Below, in pieces: positions 7,045 to 16,633 of a stretch of 64,000 bases of DNA. The notes under the pieces were generated by a model. That model searched no databases. It was given only the letters and a program-made list of their open reading frames with translations, and was not told where the DNA came from. Source of the stretch: Chryseobacterium daeguense DSM 19388 (GTDB lineage Bacteria; Bacteroidota; Bacteroidia; Flavobacteriales; Weeksellaceae). The number at the start of each line of letters is the position of its first letter. Within the stretch, counting starts at the first letter, position 1. The position numbers were made by a program, and so were the translations under genes. The DNA lies in NCBI RefSeq assembly GCF_000430825.1, contig NZ_AUMT01000004.1:186001-250000 (forward strand). The letters run 5' to 3'.

Positions 7045-9447
7045 TTATTTTTTCAGGCACTTTTCAAGGAACTGATCCTGTTCCCAAAGCAAATGCAGGA
7101 TATTTTCTTTCGCAGCATATCCATGGGCTTCCTTAGGTAAAAGAACCATTTTTACAGGTGCTCCCAGGTTTTTCAAGGCCTGGAAATATCTTTCCGTCTG
7201 CAGAGTAAATGTTCCAGGATTGTTATCTGCATCACCGTGAATCAATAAAAGCGGGGTTTTCATTTTATCCGCATTCATGAAAGGTGACATTGTATTGTAA
7301 ATTTCCGGTACATCCCAATAATTTCTCTGCTCACTCTGGAATCCGAATGGGGTTAAAGTCCTGTTATAAGCCCCACTTCTGGCAATTCCACAAGCGTAAT
7401 CCTTGGAATGGGTCAAAAGGTTTGCCGTCATAAAAGCACCGTAAGAATGGCCTCCTACAGCCACTTTTGTCCTGTCGATATAACCTAACTGATCCACAGC
7501 GTCAATAGCAGCTTTCCCGTTGGCCACCAGTTGCGGAATAAATGTATCGTTCGGTTCTGTTTTTCCTTCCCCGATGATCGGGAATGCAGCATCATCAAGA
7601 ACAGCGTAGCCTTTCGCTGTCCAGTACACGAATGATCCGTAATATGGGAAGGTAAAATCGTTCGGGTTTTGTGTGTTCTGCCCTGCCGTATTTTTGTCCT
7701 TATATTCTGTAGGATATGCCCAGATCAGCAGAGGAAACTTTTCTTTCTTTGCTTTCCTGTCATAATTTGCAGGCAGATATAATGTTCCGGTTAAAGTAAC
7801 CCCGTCGTTTCTTTTGTATGTAATTACTTCCTTGTAAACATCTTTTATGCTTTCAAAAGGATTGGCAAAGCTGGTTATTGCTGTTGCTTTATTAGATTTA
7901 ATATTCTTTTTAAAATAATTCGGGTACTGACTTGAAGATTGCTGAATGGTTAAAATTTCTCCTTTTGAAGGGTTTAAAATATCAATGATTTCTTCTTTAG
8001 CCCCTTTTAAATTTGAAGTGTAAAGTCTTTTCTTCTTTAAAGTTTTCATATCCATTTCATCAATGAAAGGATGCTGCCCGTCTTTCGTAAATCCGGCTCC
8101 GATGAGATAAGATTTTTCACCTTTCATATCGATGACATACCTTCCATATTGGTTTTTAGTGGTATTGAAATTTCCCGGATCGTTGTAGACATCCTGATAA
8201 TTCCTGTCATCTATTACTTTTGATTCACCGTTAGTCAAATCAACCAAAAAAGATTTTGTATTTCTTGTATCATACCAACCTTCTGAAACAATGGCGTAAT
8301 GATCATTGGTCCAGCTGGTTCCTTCATATCTCTGCTTTGTCTTAAAAAAAGATTTCGGATTTGAATTAAATGGCGCTTCCCATGTAAAAACTTCATCCCT
8401 GTAATCTACTGTTTTAGACTGATCTCCGCCGTCCAGAGCTTCAGCATACACCAAAGTTGCCGGCATATCGCTTCTCCAGCTCATATCTCTTTTCCCGGTT
8501 CTTACGGATGAGAAACCTTTAGGCATGATCTCATTCAGGGGAACTTCGTTTACTACCTTTACCATATTTCCGCTCATATCATAAACGGTGGTTGTCATCG
8601 GGAACCTGCTCAGGGGAACGATATATGAAAACGGTTTTTTAATGGTTGTTGCCATCAGGTAATTACCGTCTGGTGAAAAGCTCAGACCAGTGTAAAGATC
8701 CTGTTCTTTCACTTTCTTCAAGCTTCCATTGAGATCAACATTGTAAATATCGGATGCTGTAAGGATTTCAAAATTCTTTTCATCCTGCGGATTTTTCAAA
8801 AGATCCTGATACGTTCTGTTTTGTGAAACTTTTCCGTCTGAGGTTGAAACTATAGGGCCGGTTGGAAGATCTTTACTTGAGTCAATAAGTGCAGGTCTGT
8901 TCTGCGGAAGCGTTTTGATTAAAATGTTTTGAGAATCTTTATACCATACATACGGACTTCCCAAGTTAGCATTCAGGTTATCTGATGTAATTTTCTTTGC
9001 TGTAGCTGTTTCCAGATCTATAACCCAAAGCTCAACTCCTTTATTGGTTGTATTTGTGAAGGCCAGCTTTTTTTCATCCGGAGAGAATGAAGTGTATGTT
9101 ATTTTTGGGTTTGAAGGTAAGTTTTTAACCTGAACCTCTGTTTTGTCATTAATTTTTCTGACCTTAATGTTATTAGAATAAGTCGCAGAACTCGAAATAT
9201 TGGTCACCGGATTGATTCTTAATCCTCCCAATTTCATTTCCTGCTGACTAAGATCTTCAAGTGTTTTATAAGTCGGACGATAGGTAAAAACAATCCAGTC
9301 TTTTTTACTGTTCATAGAAACACTGGGTGGTCTTTCGTAATCTGCAAGTTTAAGAATTTCTGCAGAAGGCTTTTGATAGCTAATATTTTCCTGTGCATCA
9401 TAAAAATTAAGAAACGCAAGAAGGCATATTGTTAGTTTTATCTTCAT
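7045..9447 (-). CDS. Secreted S9 family prolyl oligopeptidase-like serine peptidase
   Basis: An 800-residue exported peptidase. I place the start at the ATG at 9447, which opens a signal peptide (MKIKLTICLLAFLNFYDAQ) and has AAAAGAG just ahead; the longer frame to 9498 would put non-secretory residues before the signal. The N-terminal two-thirds contains WD40-like beta-propeller blades (FSPDEKKLAFTN, FSPDGNYLMAT). The C-terminal alpha/beta-hydrolase domain has the nucleophile in VAVGGHSYGAFMTANLL, the aspartate in LLLIHGDADNNPGT and the histidine in PKEAHGYAA. The family cleaves short peptides, often after proline; Bacteroidota carry several periplasmic copies. It stands alone with its own terminator. 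Confidence 0.95.
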   Translation of the reverse strand: MKIKLTICLLAFLNFYDAQENISYQKPSAEILKLADYERPPSVSMNSKKDWIVFTYRPTYKTLEDLSQQEMKLGGLRINPVTNISSSATYSNNIKVRKINDKTEVQVKNLPSNPKITYTSFSPDEKKLAFTNTTNKGVELWVIDLETATAKKITSDNLNANLGSPYVWYKDSQNILIKTLPQNRPALIDSSKDLPTGPIVSTSDGKVSQNRTYQDLLKNPQDEKNFEILTASDIYNVDLNGSLKKVKEQDLYTGLSFSPDGNYLMATTIKKPFSYIVPLSRFPMTTTVYDMSGNMVKVVNEVPLNEIMPKGFSSVRTGKRDMSWRSDMPATLVYAEALDGGDQSKTVDYRDEVFTWEAPFNSNPKSFFKTKQRYEGTSWTNDHYAIVSEGWYDTRNTKSFLVDLTNGESKVIDDRNYQDVYNDPGNFNTTKNQYGRYVIDMKGEKSYLIGAGFTKDGQHPFIDEMDMKTLKKKRLYTSNLKGAKEEIIDILNPSKGEILTIQQSSSQYPNYFKKNIKSNKATAITSFANPFESIKDVYKEVITYKRNDGVTLTGTLYLPANYDRKAKKEKFPLLIWAYPTEYKDKNTAGQNTQNPNDFTFPYYGSFVYWTAKGYAVLDDAAFPIIGEGKTEPNDTFIPQLVANGKAAIDAVDQLGYIDRTKVAVGGHSYGAFMTANLLTHSKDYACGIARSGAYNRTLTPFGFQSEQRNYWDVPEIYNTMSPFMNADKMKTPLLLIHGDADNNPGTFTLQTERYFQALKNLGAPVKMVLLPKEAHGYAAKENILHLLWEQDQFLEKCLKK

Positions 9448-9564
9448 ATATACTCTTTTCGACGAATTTAATGATTTTAATTTAACCATAAAAACCAATG
9501 TTCATCAAGTTTAGTTTCGGTGAAATTCGTTTCAGATTATCAAATCAATACATTCAGTTTAAAC

Positions 9565-9594
9565 ATAAAAAAAAGCAGCAAGAAAACTTACTGC
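9565..9594 (-). terminator. Terminator downstream of the DoxX gene
   Basis: An 8-bp stem with one G-U pair (gcagtaag / cttgctgc on the minus strand) and a 4-base loop is followed by eight T residues. Confidence 0.8.
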
Positions 9595-9617
9595 CTTATA
9601 TCTTAAATCATAATTAA

Positions 9618-10046
9618 TTACCAGTCGCTGGCTCTTTTTCTTTTCTCAATCATGTAATCAACGGAGATTTTTCCCGCCCCGAAAATGATCAAAAGAAGAA
9701 AAACAGATAAATAAATCAGGCTTAGTTCCTGTTTTGCAAATGGATCTGCTCCATGAACTACAAAACCCGCAATGGCCATCGTAAAGATCAGAAATCCTAA
9801 AGCGATTCTTGTAAAAAGCCCAAGAATAAGGAAAATTGAACACACAAATTCTGCAAACACCGTTAAAATCAAAGAAATTTGAGGGCCTAATCCCAGAAAG
9901 TCATAAAAATCAGACTTTCCGCCTTCCAACAGCATCTGCAGCTTAGGAAAACCGTGAGACAGCATGGCAAAACCAATAAATACTCTCACAACCAACAAAA
10001 TAATATCTTTTAAAACCGTATCAGAATTTGAGTTCAAATAGTTCAT
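9618..10046 (-). CDS. DoxX family integral membrane protein
   Basis: A 142-residue protein with four membrane helices. The DoxX pattern is seen in LVVRVFIGFAMLSHGFPKL, the central FAEFVCSIFLILGLFTRIA and the last helix LLLIIFGAGKISVDYMIEKR. DoxX-like proteins are associated with sulphur or redox stress and quinone-linked chemistry, but most bacterial members have no proven function. It is a monocistronic gene between Era and the S9 peptidase. Confidence 0.9.
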   Translation of the reverse strand: MNYLNSNSDTVLKDIILLVVRVFIGFAMLSHGFPKLQMLLEGGKSDFYDFLGLGPQISLILTVFAEFVCSIFLILGLFTRIALGFLIFTMAIAGFVVHGADPFAKQELSLIYLSVFLLLIIFGAGKISVDYMIEKRKRASDW

Positions 10047-10111
10047 TAAGTTAAAATTTAATTAAAGATAATGAAAATCTTCTATCAGAAAAGTTTTTAA
10101 AGTGTTTTAGT

Positions 10112-10987
10112 TTACCGGTAACCGAAATTTTTTAAATCTCTGTCGTTTTTTCTCCAGTCTTTCTTCACTTTTACGAATAAATTTAAGTGAATTTTTTTGT
10201 TAAAAAACTGTTCAAGATCCAGTCTGGATTCTGTTCCTACTTTTTTAATAGCCTCTCCTTTGTGGCCGATGATAATTCCCTTTTGGGTATCTCTTTCCAC
10301 ATAGATAATAGAATCTATAAAGATAATTCCTTCTTTTTCTTTAAACTGTTCCGTTACAACTTCCACAGAATAAGGAATTTCTTTATCATAATTCAAAAGG
10401 ATCTTTTCACGAATTGCTTCATTCACAAAAAATCTTTCAGGCTTATCCGTGTACTGGTCTTTATCGTAATAAGGAGGATTTTCAGGAAGCATGGATTTCA
10501 GCTTCGGAAGAATAATATCCGTATTAAAAGCATTCAGGGCCGAAATAGGAAGGATTTCCGCTTTCGGAATCCTGTTGTGCCAGTCTTCCACCAGTTTTTC
10601 CAGACCTTCCTGGTTCGTCTGGTCTACTTTATTGAGCAAAAGTAATACGGGAACAGGAATTTTATTTAATTTATCAATCAAAAATTCAGAAGGTTCCGCT
10701 TTGTCGGTAACATCTACAATGAAGAGAAAAACATCTGCATCCTGCAAAGAATCCTTTACAAAATCCATCATTTTTTCCTGTAAGCCGTACTTCGGGTCCA
10801 ATACTCCGGGAGTATCGGAAAATACGATCTGCAAGTCATCTTCATTATAAATTCCAAAAATTCTGTGACGTGTTGTTTGAGCCTTTTGCGTTACAATGGC
10901 CAGCTTCTCCCCCATGAGCTGATTCAGTAAGGTAGATTTTCCGGCATTGGGCTTCCCAACTATATTTACAAATCCTGCTTTGTGCAT
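10112..10987 (-). CDS. era: GTPase Era
   Basis: A 291-residue GTPase that assists assembly of the 30S ribosomal subunit by binding the 3' end of 16S rRNA. The G domain shows G1 GKPNAGKSTLLNQL, the T of G2 in KAQTTRH, G3 DTPG and G4 NKVD. The C-terminal KH RNA-binding domain contains IYVERDTQKGIIIGHKGEAIKKVG. Length and domain order are typical. The ATG at 10987 is preceded on the minus strand by TAACTTTG (11017-11010), a -7-like box. Confidence 0.98.
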   Translation of the reverse strand: MHKAGFVNIVGKPNAGKSTLLNQLMGEKLAIVTQKAQTTRHRIFGIYNEDDLQIVFSDTPGVLDPKYGLQEKMMDFVKDSLQDADVFLFIVDVTDKAEPSEFLIDKLNKIPVPVLLLLNKVDQTNQEGLEKLVEDWHNRIPKAEILPISALNAFNTDIILPKLKSMLPENPPYYDKDQYTDKPERFFVNEAIREKILLNYDKEIPYSVEVVTEQFKEKEGIIFIDSIIYVERDTQKGIIIGHKGEAIKKVGTESRLDLEQFFNKKIHLNLFVKVKKDWRKNDRDLKNFGYR

Positions 10988-11062
10988 AAAAAATTAAGTT
11001 ATGAAAGTGCAAAGTTACTAAAAACAAATCTGGTCTTCCCGACTATTTGGGAATATTTAAAA

Positions 11063-11093
11063 TAAAAAGCCTTTCCGTAATTGAAAAGGCTTT
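11063..11093 (-). terminator. Terminator of the sugar cluster
   Basis: A 10-bp stem around aaagcctttc / gaaaaggcttt is followed on the minus strand by TTTTTATT, 12 bp past the stop of the epimerase-like gene. It closes the LacI-kinase-transporter-porin-epimerase set. Confidence 0.85.
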
Positions 11094-11104
11094 CATCAAA
11101 GGTT

Positions 11105-11950
11105 TTATAATTGATTTAATTGGTTCTTCATAAACTTCAGGCTTCCCAGGGCCAGCTCCTCAGCATCATGTGGAGACTTCTGCCATAAAGAAACCATCTG
11201 CTGCATTCCGGGAATGGATGATGAGAAATTTTCCAAAACCAGGTTTCCTTCGAAATTAATTTCTTTTAAAGCTTTAAATAATTCATTCCAGTTAACGGTT
11301 CCCTCACCCAACATTCCCCGGTGGGATTCTGTCATGTGAATATGTTTGAGCTTCTTTCCGGCCAGTAAAACAGGTTCGTAGAAGTTGTTTTCCTCAATAT
11401 TCATGTGGAAAGTGTCAAGATGCAGGAATAAATTATCCTTACCTGTTTTTGAAATTAAATCCAATATATTTTTTGCAGTGTTACAAACGTAAGTTTCATA
11501 ACGGTTGATCGGCTCGATGCCTATATTTACACCTTTTTCTTTGGCATAATCAGCAACTTTACTCCATACTTCAACAATGATATCCGCTTCATTTTCCGTC
11601 AAAGGATCGCCGGAAAACACACCGATTCCTCCATGAAGCACTCCGCCAAGAAAATCAGTTTCAAGCTCTGAGGTTTTATCAATCGCTTTTTTAATTAAAC
11701 TTTCCGCAGCTTCCGGATGAAAGGCAATATGCGCTTCTTTAGGAAGGTTTAAAGAACAGACAGCTTCCAGGTTATTATTTTTAAGCTGGGCTTTAACTTC
11801 TCTAGCATTAAATTCCATTGTTGAAGGAAGGAGAATCTCAATGAGATCAAAGCCCGCATTTGCTGTTTTTTCGATGGCATATTTTCCTGCTTCAGCGCTC
11901 CATACCGGTGTAATCCACGAGAGAAGTGATGCCCCAAATTTTATATTCAT
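11105..11950 (-). CDS. Ketose 3-epimerase-like TIM-barrel protein
   Basis: A 281-residue sugar isomerase/epimerase of the AP-endonuclease-2-like superfamily. Its motifs follow D-tagatose/D-psicose 3-epimerases: GIEPINRYETYVCNTA, HLDTFHMNIEENNF and HIHMTESHRGMLGEG. The four presumed metal and catalytic residues E146, D179, H205 and E240 keep exactly the spacing I recall for Agrobacterium D-psicose 3-epimerase (E152, D185, H211, E246). Such enzymes interconvert C3 epimers such as D-psicose and D-fructose. It is the last gene of a minus-strand cluster with a fructokinase-like kinase, which fits conversion of an unusual ketose into fructose. Hydroxypyruvate isomerase is the main alternative and is less likely given the DTFHMNIEE motif. 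Confidence 0.82.
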   Translation of the reverse strand: MNIKFGASLLSWITPVWSAEAGKYAIEKTANAGFDLIEILLPSTMEFNAREVKAQLKNNNLEAVCSLNLPKEAHIAFHPEAAESLIKKAIDKTSELETDFLGGVLHGGIGVFSGDPLTENEADIIVEVWSKVADYAKEKGVNIGIEPINRYETYVCNTAKNILDLISKTGKDNLFLHLDTFHMNIEENNFYEPVLLAGKKLKHIHMTESHRGMLGEGTVNWNELFKALKEINFEGNLVLENFSSSIPGMQQMVSLWQKSPHDAEELALGSLKFMKNQLNQL

Positions 11951-11985
11951 TATTAATTATAATTACATTAATTATCCATTACTCA

Positions 11986-13393
11986 TTAAAACACCCACCA
12001 TTCTGTTCTTACCCCAAAATAAGTTCCGAACCTCTTGGCGCCGGACTGCTGTAAAAATGGTGAATAAAGACTGTTCATTGCCTGATCATTGTATCTTGCC
12101 ACTTCAGCAATCAGCCTGATGTGAGGCCTTGCCCAAACGCTTCTTTCCGCTGTTGGGACAATGGTAGGAGCCAATACCAGCTTCATCATGGAAGCCGCAT
12201 CCTGATTTCCGTCTTTTCTCTGTGCGTAATGTAGTTCTGATACGATATGGAACCAGTTATTAAAGTAATAGGTTGCTCTGATACCGGTATTAAATTCTGT
12301 TTTTTTATTGAAAATTTCCCTTTTGTAATAGTCCATTGCTTTGTTATCACTGCCTGCTCCACCCTTGCTGTGGGTGAATACAGCGTATCCGTTTAAAGAC
12401 CACCTGTTGGATAAATTCAATAAGATATGCTCTACAGCTGTTAATGAATAGGCTCCTTTATAAGTTCCTGTAGTTTCGTCCGGTGCTCCATACGTTCTCC
12501 AGGTCTGGCTGTTTCCGGATTCACCGCCGTTGGCAATTCCTGCGCCATAACGTACAGAAATCTGGTTAAATGAGCCCGGTAATTTTGTTTTTAAGTTTGA
12601 ATTTAATTTTGCGCCCAAAACCCATCCGTTATCAGAAGGATAATTTTCTACAGAATGTTTTCCGGATTTATCAACTGTATGGAACTCCGCTAGTAATTTC
12701 ACTTTATGCTCATTATTTTTTAAAGGTATGGTGTGTTCCAGTACAAAAACTTCCCTTTGTCTGTAAATCAGGTTTTTTCCTCCGCTGATAATACTTGGTG
12801 TAAGAATACGGTGTAGAATTACTGGCAAGCGTATCAATTGCAGCAGGGAAAAACATAGAGAATCTTGTGTTTTTATGCCTTACTCCCCATCCTGTAGCAG
12901 AATGATCATCAAAATAAAAATAATCCGCAATGTGAACATCATCAAATCTTAACCATCGGGAACCTGCCCAAACATCCCAGTCGCTACCCATAATGTTTCT
13001 GGCTTCTACAAAAGCTTCTGGTAACGCGACAATCATTCCCTGATTCGATTTTGTATCTACATTTCCCAAAAATGTCCCGCCGGAATAAAAGCTTAGCCTG
13101 GCCTGCATATCAATCTGCGTTTTCTTTGCGCTGTCACCCACCACCGGAGTGAAATGAAAAGACGGCAAAAAATCCACATAATCTCCCTGATCCATCCTTC
13201 CCCCCAAAGATCCCTGATTGGCAAGATTTAATTGTCTTCCGGTCCGTCCGTCCGCATTCGGGGAATAGGCGGCCCCGATTCTTCCTGTAGTACCGAATGA
13301 AAATTTCTTATTGGTAATCTGAATCTGCGCATGACTTTTCTGGCTGAAGATGATTAATATCAAAAAACAGCCTTTTAGAATTGTATTTTTCAT
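11986..13393 (-). pseudogene. LamB-like carbohydrate porin, interrupted by a frameshift
   Basis: Two overlapping minus-strand frames (13393-12713 and 12837-11986) together encode one outer-membrane maltoporin-like protein of about 468 residues. The first part has a signal peptide (MKNTILKGCFLILIIFSQKSHAQ) and VWAGSRWLRFDDVHIADYFYF, which parallels the AGKR-x-Y-x-RHDVHMIDFYYW stretch of LamB. The second part has LTAVEHILLNL and a C-terminal half resembling LamB (KLVLAPTIVP, WARPHIRLIAEVARY, FGVRTEWWVF with the terminal aromatic of beta-barrels). Conserved text switches frame near 12796-12800, where one base is surplus (or two missing). If real, the porin is truncated and the cluster impaired; a sequencing or assembly error is equally possible. 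It follows the MFS gene by 3 bp. Confidence 0.85.
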
Positions 13394-13396
13394 GAT

Positions 13397-14644
13397 TTAC
13401 TTTAACGTTTTAGGTTTATAAAATTTTAAAGCAAACAATACGATAATCACATAGCAGATAATCGGTAGTAAGTAAGCGTGGGCTACATCTGTTTCTGCAA
13501 TTTCACCCATGATCGGGGTGAAAAACGCACCTCCAAACATCGCCATTACAAGGAAAGATGAGGCCTGATGAACTTTTCCGCCTAATTTTTTCAATCCAAG
13601 GCTAAAAATAGTAGGATACATTACGCTTAGGAATAAATTAAGCATAATCAGGCTGATGAAAGAAACCCATCCGAAGCTTTGAGATATAATCAGGCAAAGG
13701 ATAATATTACAAGCCGTGAAAATAGCCAATACTTTATTGGGAGCAATGTATCTCATTAAGAACGTTCCCACAAATCTTCCCACCATCATCATAGCCATAC
13801 TCAATGAAAAATAATAGGAGGCTTGTGTTTCCTGAAGATGCATTTTTTCGACACCATAATTAATGAAAAATGCCCACGTCCCACCTTGTGCCGCAATATT
13901 GAAAAACTGTGCAATAACTGCAAAAACAAAGTGTCTCTGCTTCCAGAGAGGAGCTCCGGGATCTACTTTTTCAGTATGATGGTCTTCTCCGGTAGCGTGT
14001 TCAAGCATTTCAGTTTCTTCGTTATGAGGGTCTTTTAAAGCCGGAACTTTAATAAAAGAGAACATAACGGCTAATACAAGCACCACAATACCAATCCATG
14101 TGTAAAGGCTTTTAACCGAATCCAAAGAATTGTCTTCCCCGGCTCCCCCGAAAATAAAGAATCCTCCAAGCAAAGGCCCGACAATGGCTCCAAGCCCGTT
14201 AAAAGACTGAGCAAAGTTAACCCTTTGGTCGCTCGTTCTTTCATCACCTAATGAAGCCACAAATGGATGCGCTACCGTTTCCAGCGTTGCCATTCCTAAT
14301 GCCAGAATAAAAAGTGCGATTCTGAAAAAATCAAATGAAGCCATATTTGCTGCAGGAACAAACAGAAAGCATCCGCCGGCAAATAAAGTAAGTCCCAAAA
14401 TAACTCCCATTTTATAACCGAACTTTTTCATAAAAAGTCCCGCAGGAATTCCCATCATAGCATAGGCACCAAAAATGGAAAGCTGTACTAGTCCGGATTG
14501 TGATTTGGAAATGTGAAGTACGTTCTGGAAATGTTTATTTAAAACATCTCCCATCGTGAGCGCAATCGCCCAAAAAAAGAATAAAGAAGTAACAAATGCC
14601 AGTACGACAATGTATTTCTTTTCTGTGAATTTTACTGAGTTCAT
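13397..14644 (-). CDS. FucP-like sugar MFS transporter
   Basis: A 415-residue inner-membrane permease with 12 predicted helices, of the sugar:H+ symporter branch that includes FucP and the glucose/galactose transporters. The first helices (FVTSLFFFWAIALTMGDVLNKHF) and the following GLVQLSIFGAYAMMGIPAGLFMKKFGYKMG match this branch, as do ETVAHPFVASLGDERTSDQRVNFAQSFNGLGAIVGPLLGG and the final segment YLLPIICYVIIVLFALKFYKP. It would import the monosaccharide handled by the neighbouring kinase and epimerase after passage through the adjacent porin. It sits 36 bp after the kinase and 3 bp before the porin, indicating one transcript. Confidence 0.92.
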   Translation of the reverse strand: MNSVKFTEKKYIVVLAFVTSLFFFWAIALTMGDVLNKHFQNVLHISKSQSGLVQLSIFGAYAMMGIPAGLFMKKFGYKMGVILGLTLFAGGCFLFVPAANMASFDFFRIALFILALGMATLETVAHPFVASLGDERTSDQRVNFAQSFNGLGAIVGPLLGGFFIFGGAGEDNSLDSVKSLYTWIGIVVLVLAVMFSFIKVPALKDPHNEETEMLEHATGEDHHTEKVDPGAPLWKQRHFVFAVIAQFFNIAAQGGTWAFFINYGVEKMHLQETQASYYFSLSMAMMMVGRFVGTFLMRYIAPNKVLAIFTACNIILCLIISQSFGWVSFISLIMLNLFLSVMYPTIFSLGLKKLGGKVHQASSFLVMAMFGGAFFTPIMGEIAETDVAHAYLLPIICYVIIVLFALKFYKPKTLK

Positions 14645-14680
14645 GTGTGTGTTTTTACGTTTTAAGCGTTAATAATAATT

Positions 14681-15583
14681 TTAAATATTTTCAGTTTTGA
14701 ATTTTTCGAATTCGGGGTATTCATAATCCGGGCATGCCCCTGATTTTGAAGTGATGAATGCACCCATTGATATAGCTTCATTCATAATATTTTCCGGGCT
14801 TTCTCCTTTAATCCTTTTAGAAATAAATCCGGAAAGAAAAGCATCACCGCTTCCCACCGTATCAGCAATGGTGATAGGGATGGCCGTGAAACCGTAATTG
14901 TGATTTCCTACAAAATACCGTGCGCCTTTGCTTCCTTTGGTCAGAATAATTTCCTGTATATCAAAATGCTTTTGAATAAGCGCGGCACTTTCGTCTTCAC
15001 TTTTGTATTCTTCACCCAGAAAGGCCATAATCTGGCGCATTTCTGCCTTGTTCATTTTTACAATATCTGCTTTATGTAAAAGGGTTTTGATTAATTCAAT
15101 ATCAATAAACGGCGGCCTGAAATTAACGTCAAAAACTTTCAGTTTTGCGTATTCAAGCAACTGAAGAAGCGTGTTTTTAGTTTTTTCATTTCTGGCGGCC
15201 AGACTTCCGAAAATGAAAGCTTCTGCATTTGAAATCAATTCTTTATGTTCAGGTAAAATCTCAATATAATCCCATGCTACCTGATCAATAATTTCATAAG
15301 AAGCCTCATTATGCTCATCGATCTTCGCTATAACCGTACTTGTTGGATTTTCTTTATCAATCTGAATATAATCTGTGGTAATTCCCCAGCCTTTTATCTG
15401 GTCAATTAGTTTTTGGCCTAATTGATCATCCCCGATTCTGCTGAGCATTTTCACATCCACACCGGTTTTATGAACATTGTAAGCTACATTGAATGGTGCA
15501 CCACCCGCTCTCGAGCCTTCCGGGAAAATATCCCAAAGAACCTCACCAAAACATACGATATAAGAATTTTTATTGTTTACCAT
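14681..15583 (-). CDS. PfkB family carbohydrate kinase (fructokinase-like)
   Basis: A 300-residue ribokinase-fold kinase. The N-terminal FGEVLWDIFPEGSRAGGAPFNVAYN signature is that of the fructokinase branch. The C-terminal signature ADTVGSGDAFLSGF contains the catalytic aspartate and anion hole. It likely phosphorylates fructose, which enters glycolysis; in this context the fructose could come from the downstream epimerase. The ATG at 15583 lies only 3 bases past a perfect TTAAACGTTTAA palindrome, so there is no room for a Shine-Dalgarno sequence and translation or transcription here is likely blocked by the LacI-type regulator encoded just upstream. Confidence 0.92.
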   Translation of the reverse strand: MVNNKNSYIVCFGEVLWDIFPEGSRAGGAPFNVAYNVHKTGVDVKMLSRIGDDQLGQKLIDQIKGWGITTDYIQIDKENPTSTVIAKIDEHNEASYEIIDQVAWDYIEILPEHKELISNAEAFIFGSLAARNEKTKNTLLQLLEYAKLKVFDVNFRPPFIDIELIKTLLHKADIVKMNKAEMRQIMAFLGEEYKSEDESAALIQKHFDIQEIILTKGSKGARYFVGNHNYGFTAIPITIADTVGSGDAFLSGFISKRIKGESPENIMNEAISMGAFITSKSGACPDYEYPEFEKFKTENI

Positions 15584-15586
15584 TGG

Positions 15587-15598
15587 TTAAACGTTTAA
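15587..15598. promoter_or_regulatory. Candidate LacI-family operator (TTAAACGTTTAA)
   Basis: A perfect 12-bp palindrome with a central CG, typical of LacI-family sites, lies in the 34-bp gap between the LacI gene and the kinase and almost touches the kinase ATG. An 11/12 match is at 16842-16853. Confidence 0.7.
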
Positions 15599-15617
15599 TT
15601 AAATTGATTAAAATTTT

Positions 15618-16616
15618 TTATAGTACAGAGCTTCTCTCCATGAATTTTGCATGAAAAGTTACCCTTTTTCCGTCAGGAGTATAATTATTGATCTGATTGT
15701 CAAGGAGCTTAACAGATTCTTTTGCCATTTCGATTAAAGGCTGCTGTATAAAACTGATTTCCGTCGGGAAAAGATGATATGCTTCAGTTTCGTCAAACGC
15801 AATTACAGAAACGTCTTCAGGAACCCTGATCCCGTTATCATTTAAATACCTTAATCCTGCAATTCCCAGCTTGTTACTTGAAAAATAAATGGCTGTTTTT
15901 TTAGAAGAATCCAGATTTTGTTTAAGCTTTAAATGAACTTCTTCCGTGATATTATGAATACCAATCAACAGTCTTTTTACCGTAATATCAGAACTTGTAA
16001 TTCTTTTATCAAAGCCATCCTGCCTGTCCAGCAAATGAGGAAGCTTCGTGTCATATCCTACATAAATCAATTCATCAAAATCTTTCTGAAGCAAATGATT
16101 GCAGATAAACTCAGAAATCTCAGAATTGTTGATCATTACTCCCGGCAGGCTAACATTTTTTAAATAACGGTCAATGGTTACGATTGGGTATTCTTCTGCA
16201 ATCAGCTTATTGATGGCATCGTCAGAATCTACTACAGGAGCTACGATCATGCCGTCTACCTGCTGTTCAGAAAAAAGTTCAGTCAGTTTTTTGAATTTTT
16301 CGGGATTTTCATCAGAACTTCCGATGAGAAGCGTATATCCAAGCTTCATGGCTTCATCTTCGATGCTTCTGGCTATATTTGAATAAAAGTCGTTGGAAAT
16401 ATCTGCAACGATAAGCCCGATTAATTTGCTTTTGCTCATTTTCAAGCTCTTAGCAATTTTATTCGGAGTATAATTAATCTCTTCTGCTACCTCGAGAATT
16501 CTCTTTTTAGTAGTTTCACTTATCCTGCTTCCTTCTTTTTTGTTTAAGACATAGGAAACGGTTGCAACGGAAACCTGTGCAATTCTGGCTATGTCTTTGA
16601 TGGAAGCTCTTTTCAT
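15618..16616 (-). CDS. LacI family transcriptional regulator of the sugar cluster
   Basis: A 332-residue repressor with an N-terminal helix-turn-helix (IKDIARIAQVSVATVSYVLN), the hinge helix region (NYTPNKIAKSLKMSKSKLIG) and a periplasmic-binding-protein-like effector domain ending in SFIQQPLIEMAKESVKLL. It should repress the kinase-transporter-porin-epimerase genes and be released by a sugar or sugar phosphate. The two TTAAACGTTTA palindromes at 15587 and 16842 are its probable sites, so it may also regulate itself. A TTG-N21-TATTTTTG promoter lies 17 bp ahead of its ATG. Confidence 0.95.
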   Translation of the reverse strand: MKRASIKDIARIAQVSVATVSYVLNKKEGSRISETTKKRILEVAEEINYTPNKIAKSLKMSKSKLIGLIVADISNDFYSNIARSIEDEAMKLGYTLLIGSSDENPEKFKKLTELFSEQQVDGMIVAPVVDSDDAINKLIAEEYPIVTIDRYLKNVSLPGVMINNSEISEFICNHLLQKDFDELIYVGYDTKLPHLLDRQDGFDKRITSSDITVKRLLIGIHNITEEVHLKLKQNLDSSKKTAIYFSSNKLGIAGLRYLNDNGIRVPEDVSVIAFDETEAYHLFPTEISFIQQPLIEMAKESVKLLDNQINNYTPDGKRVTFHAKFMERSSVL

Positions 16617-16633
16617 ATTTTATACTTTCAGCG

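Noticed and set aside
10187..10645. 152-codon antisense frame in era
   Set aside because: It is a shadow of the conserved era sequence; the translated product is low-complexity and rich in F and N.
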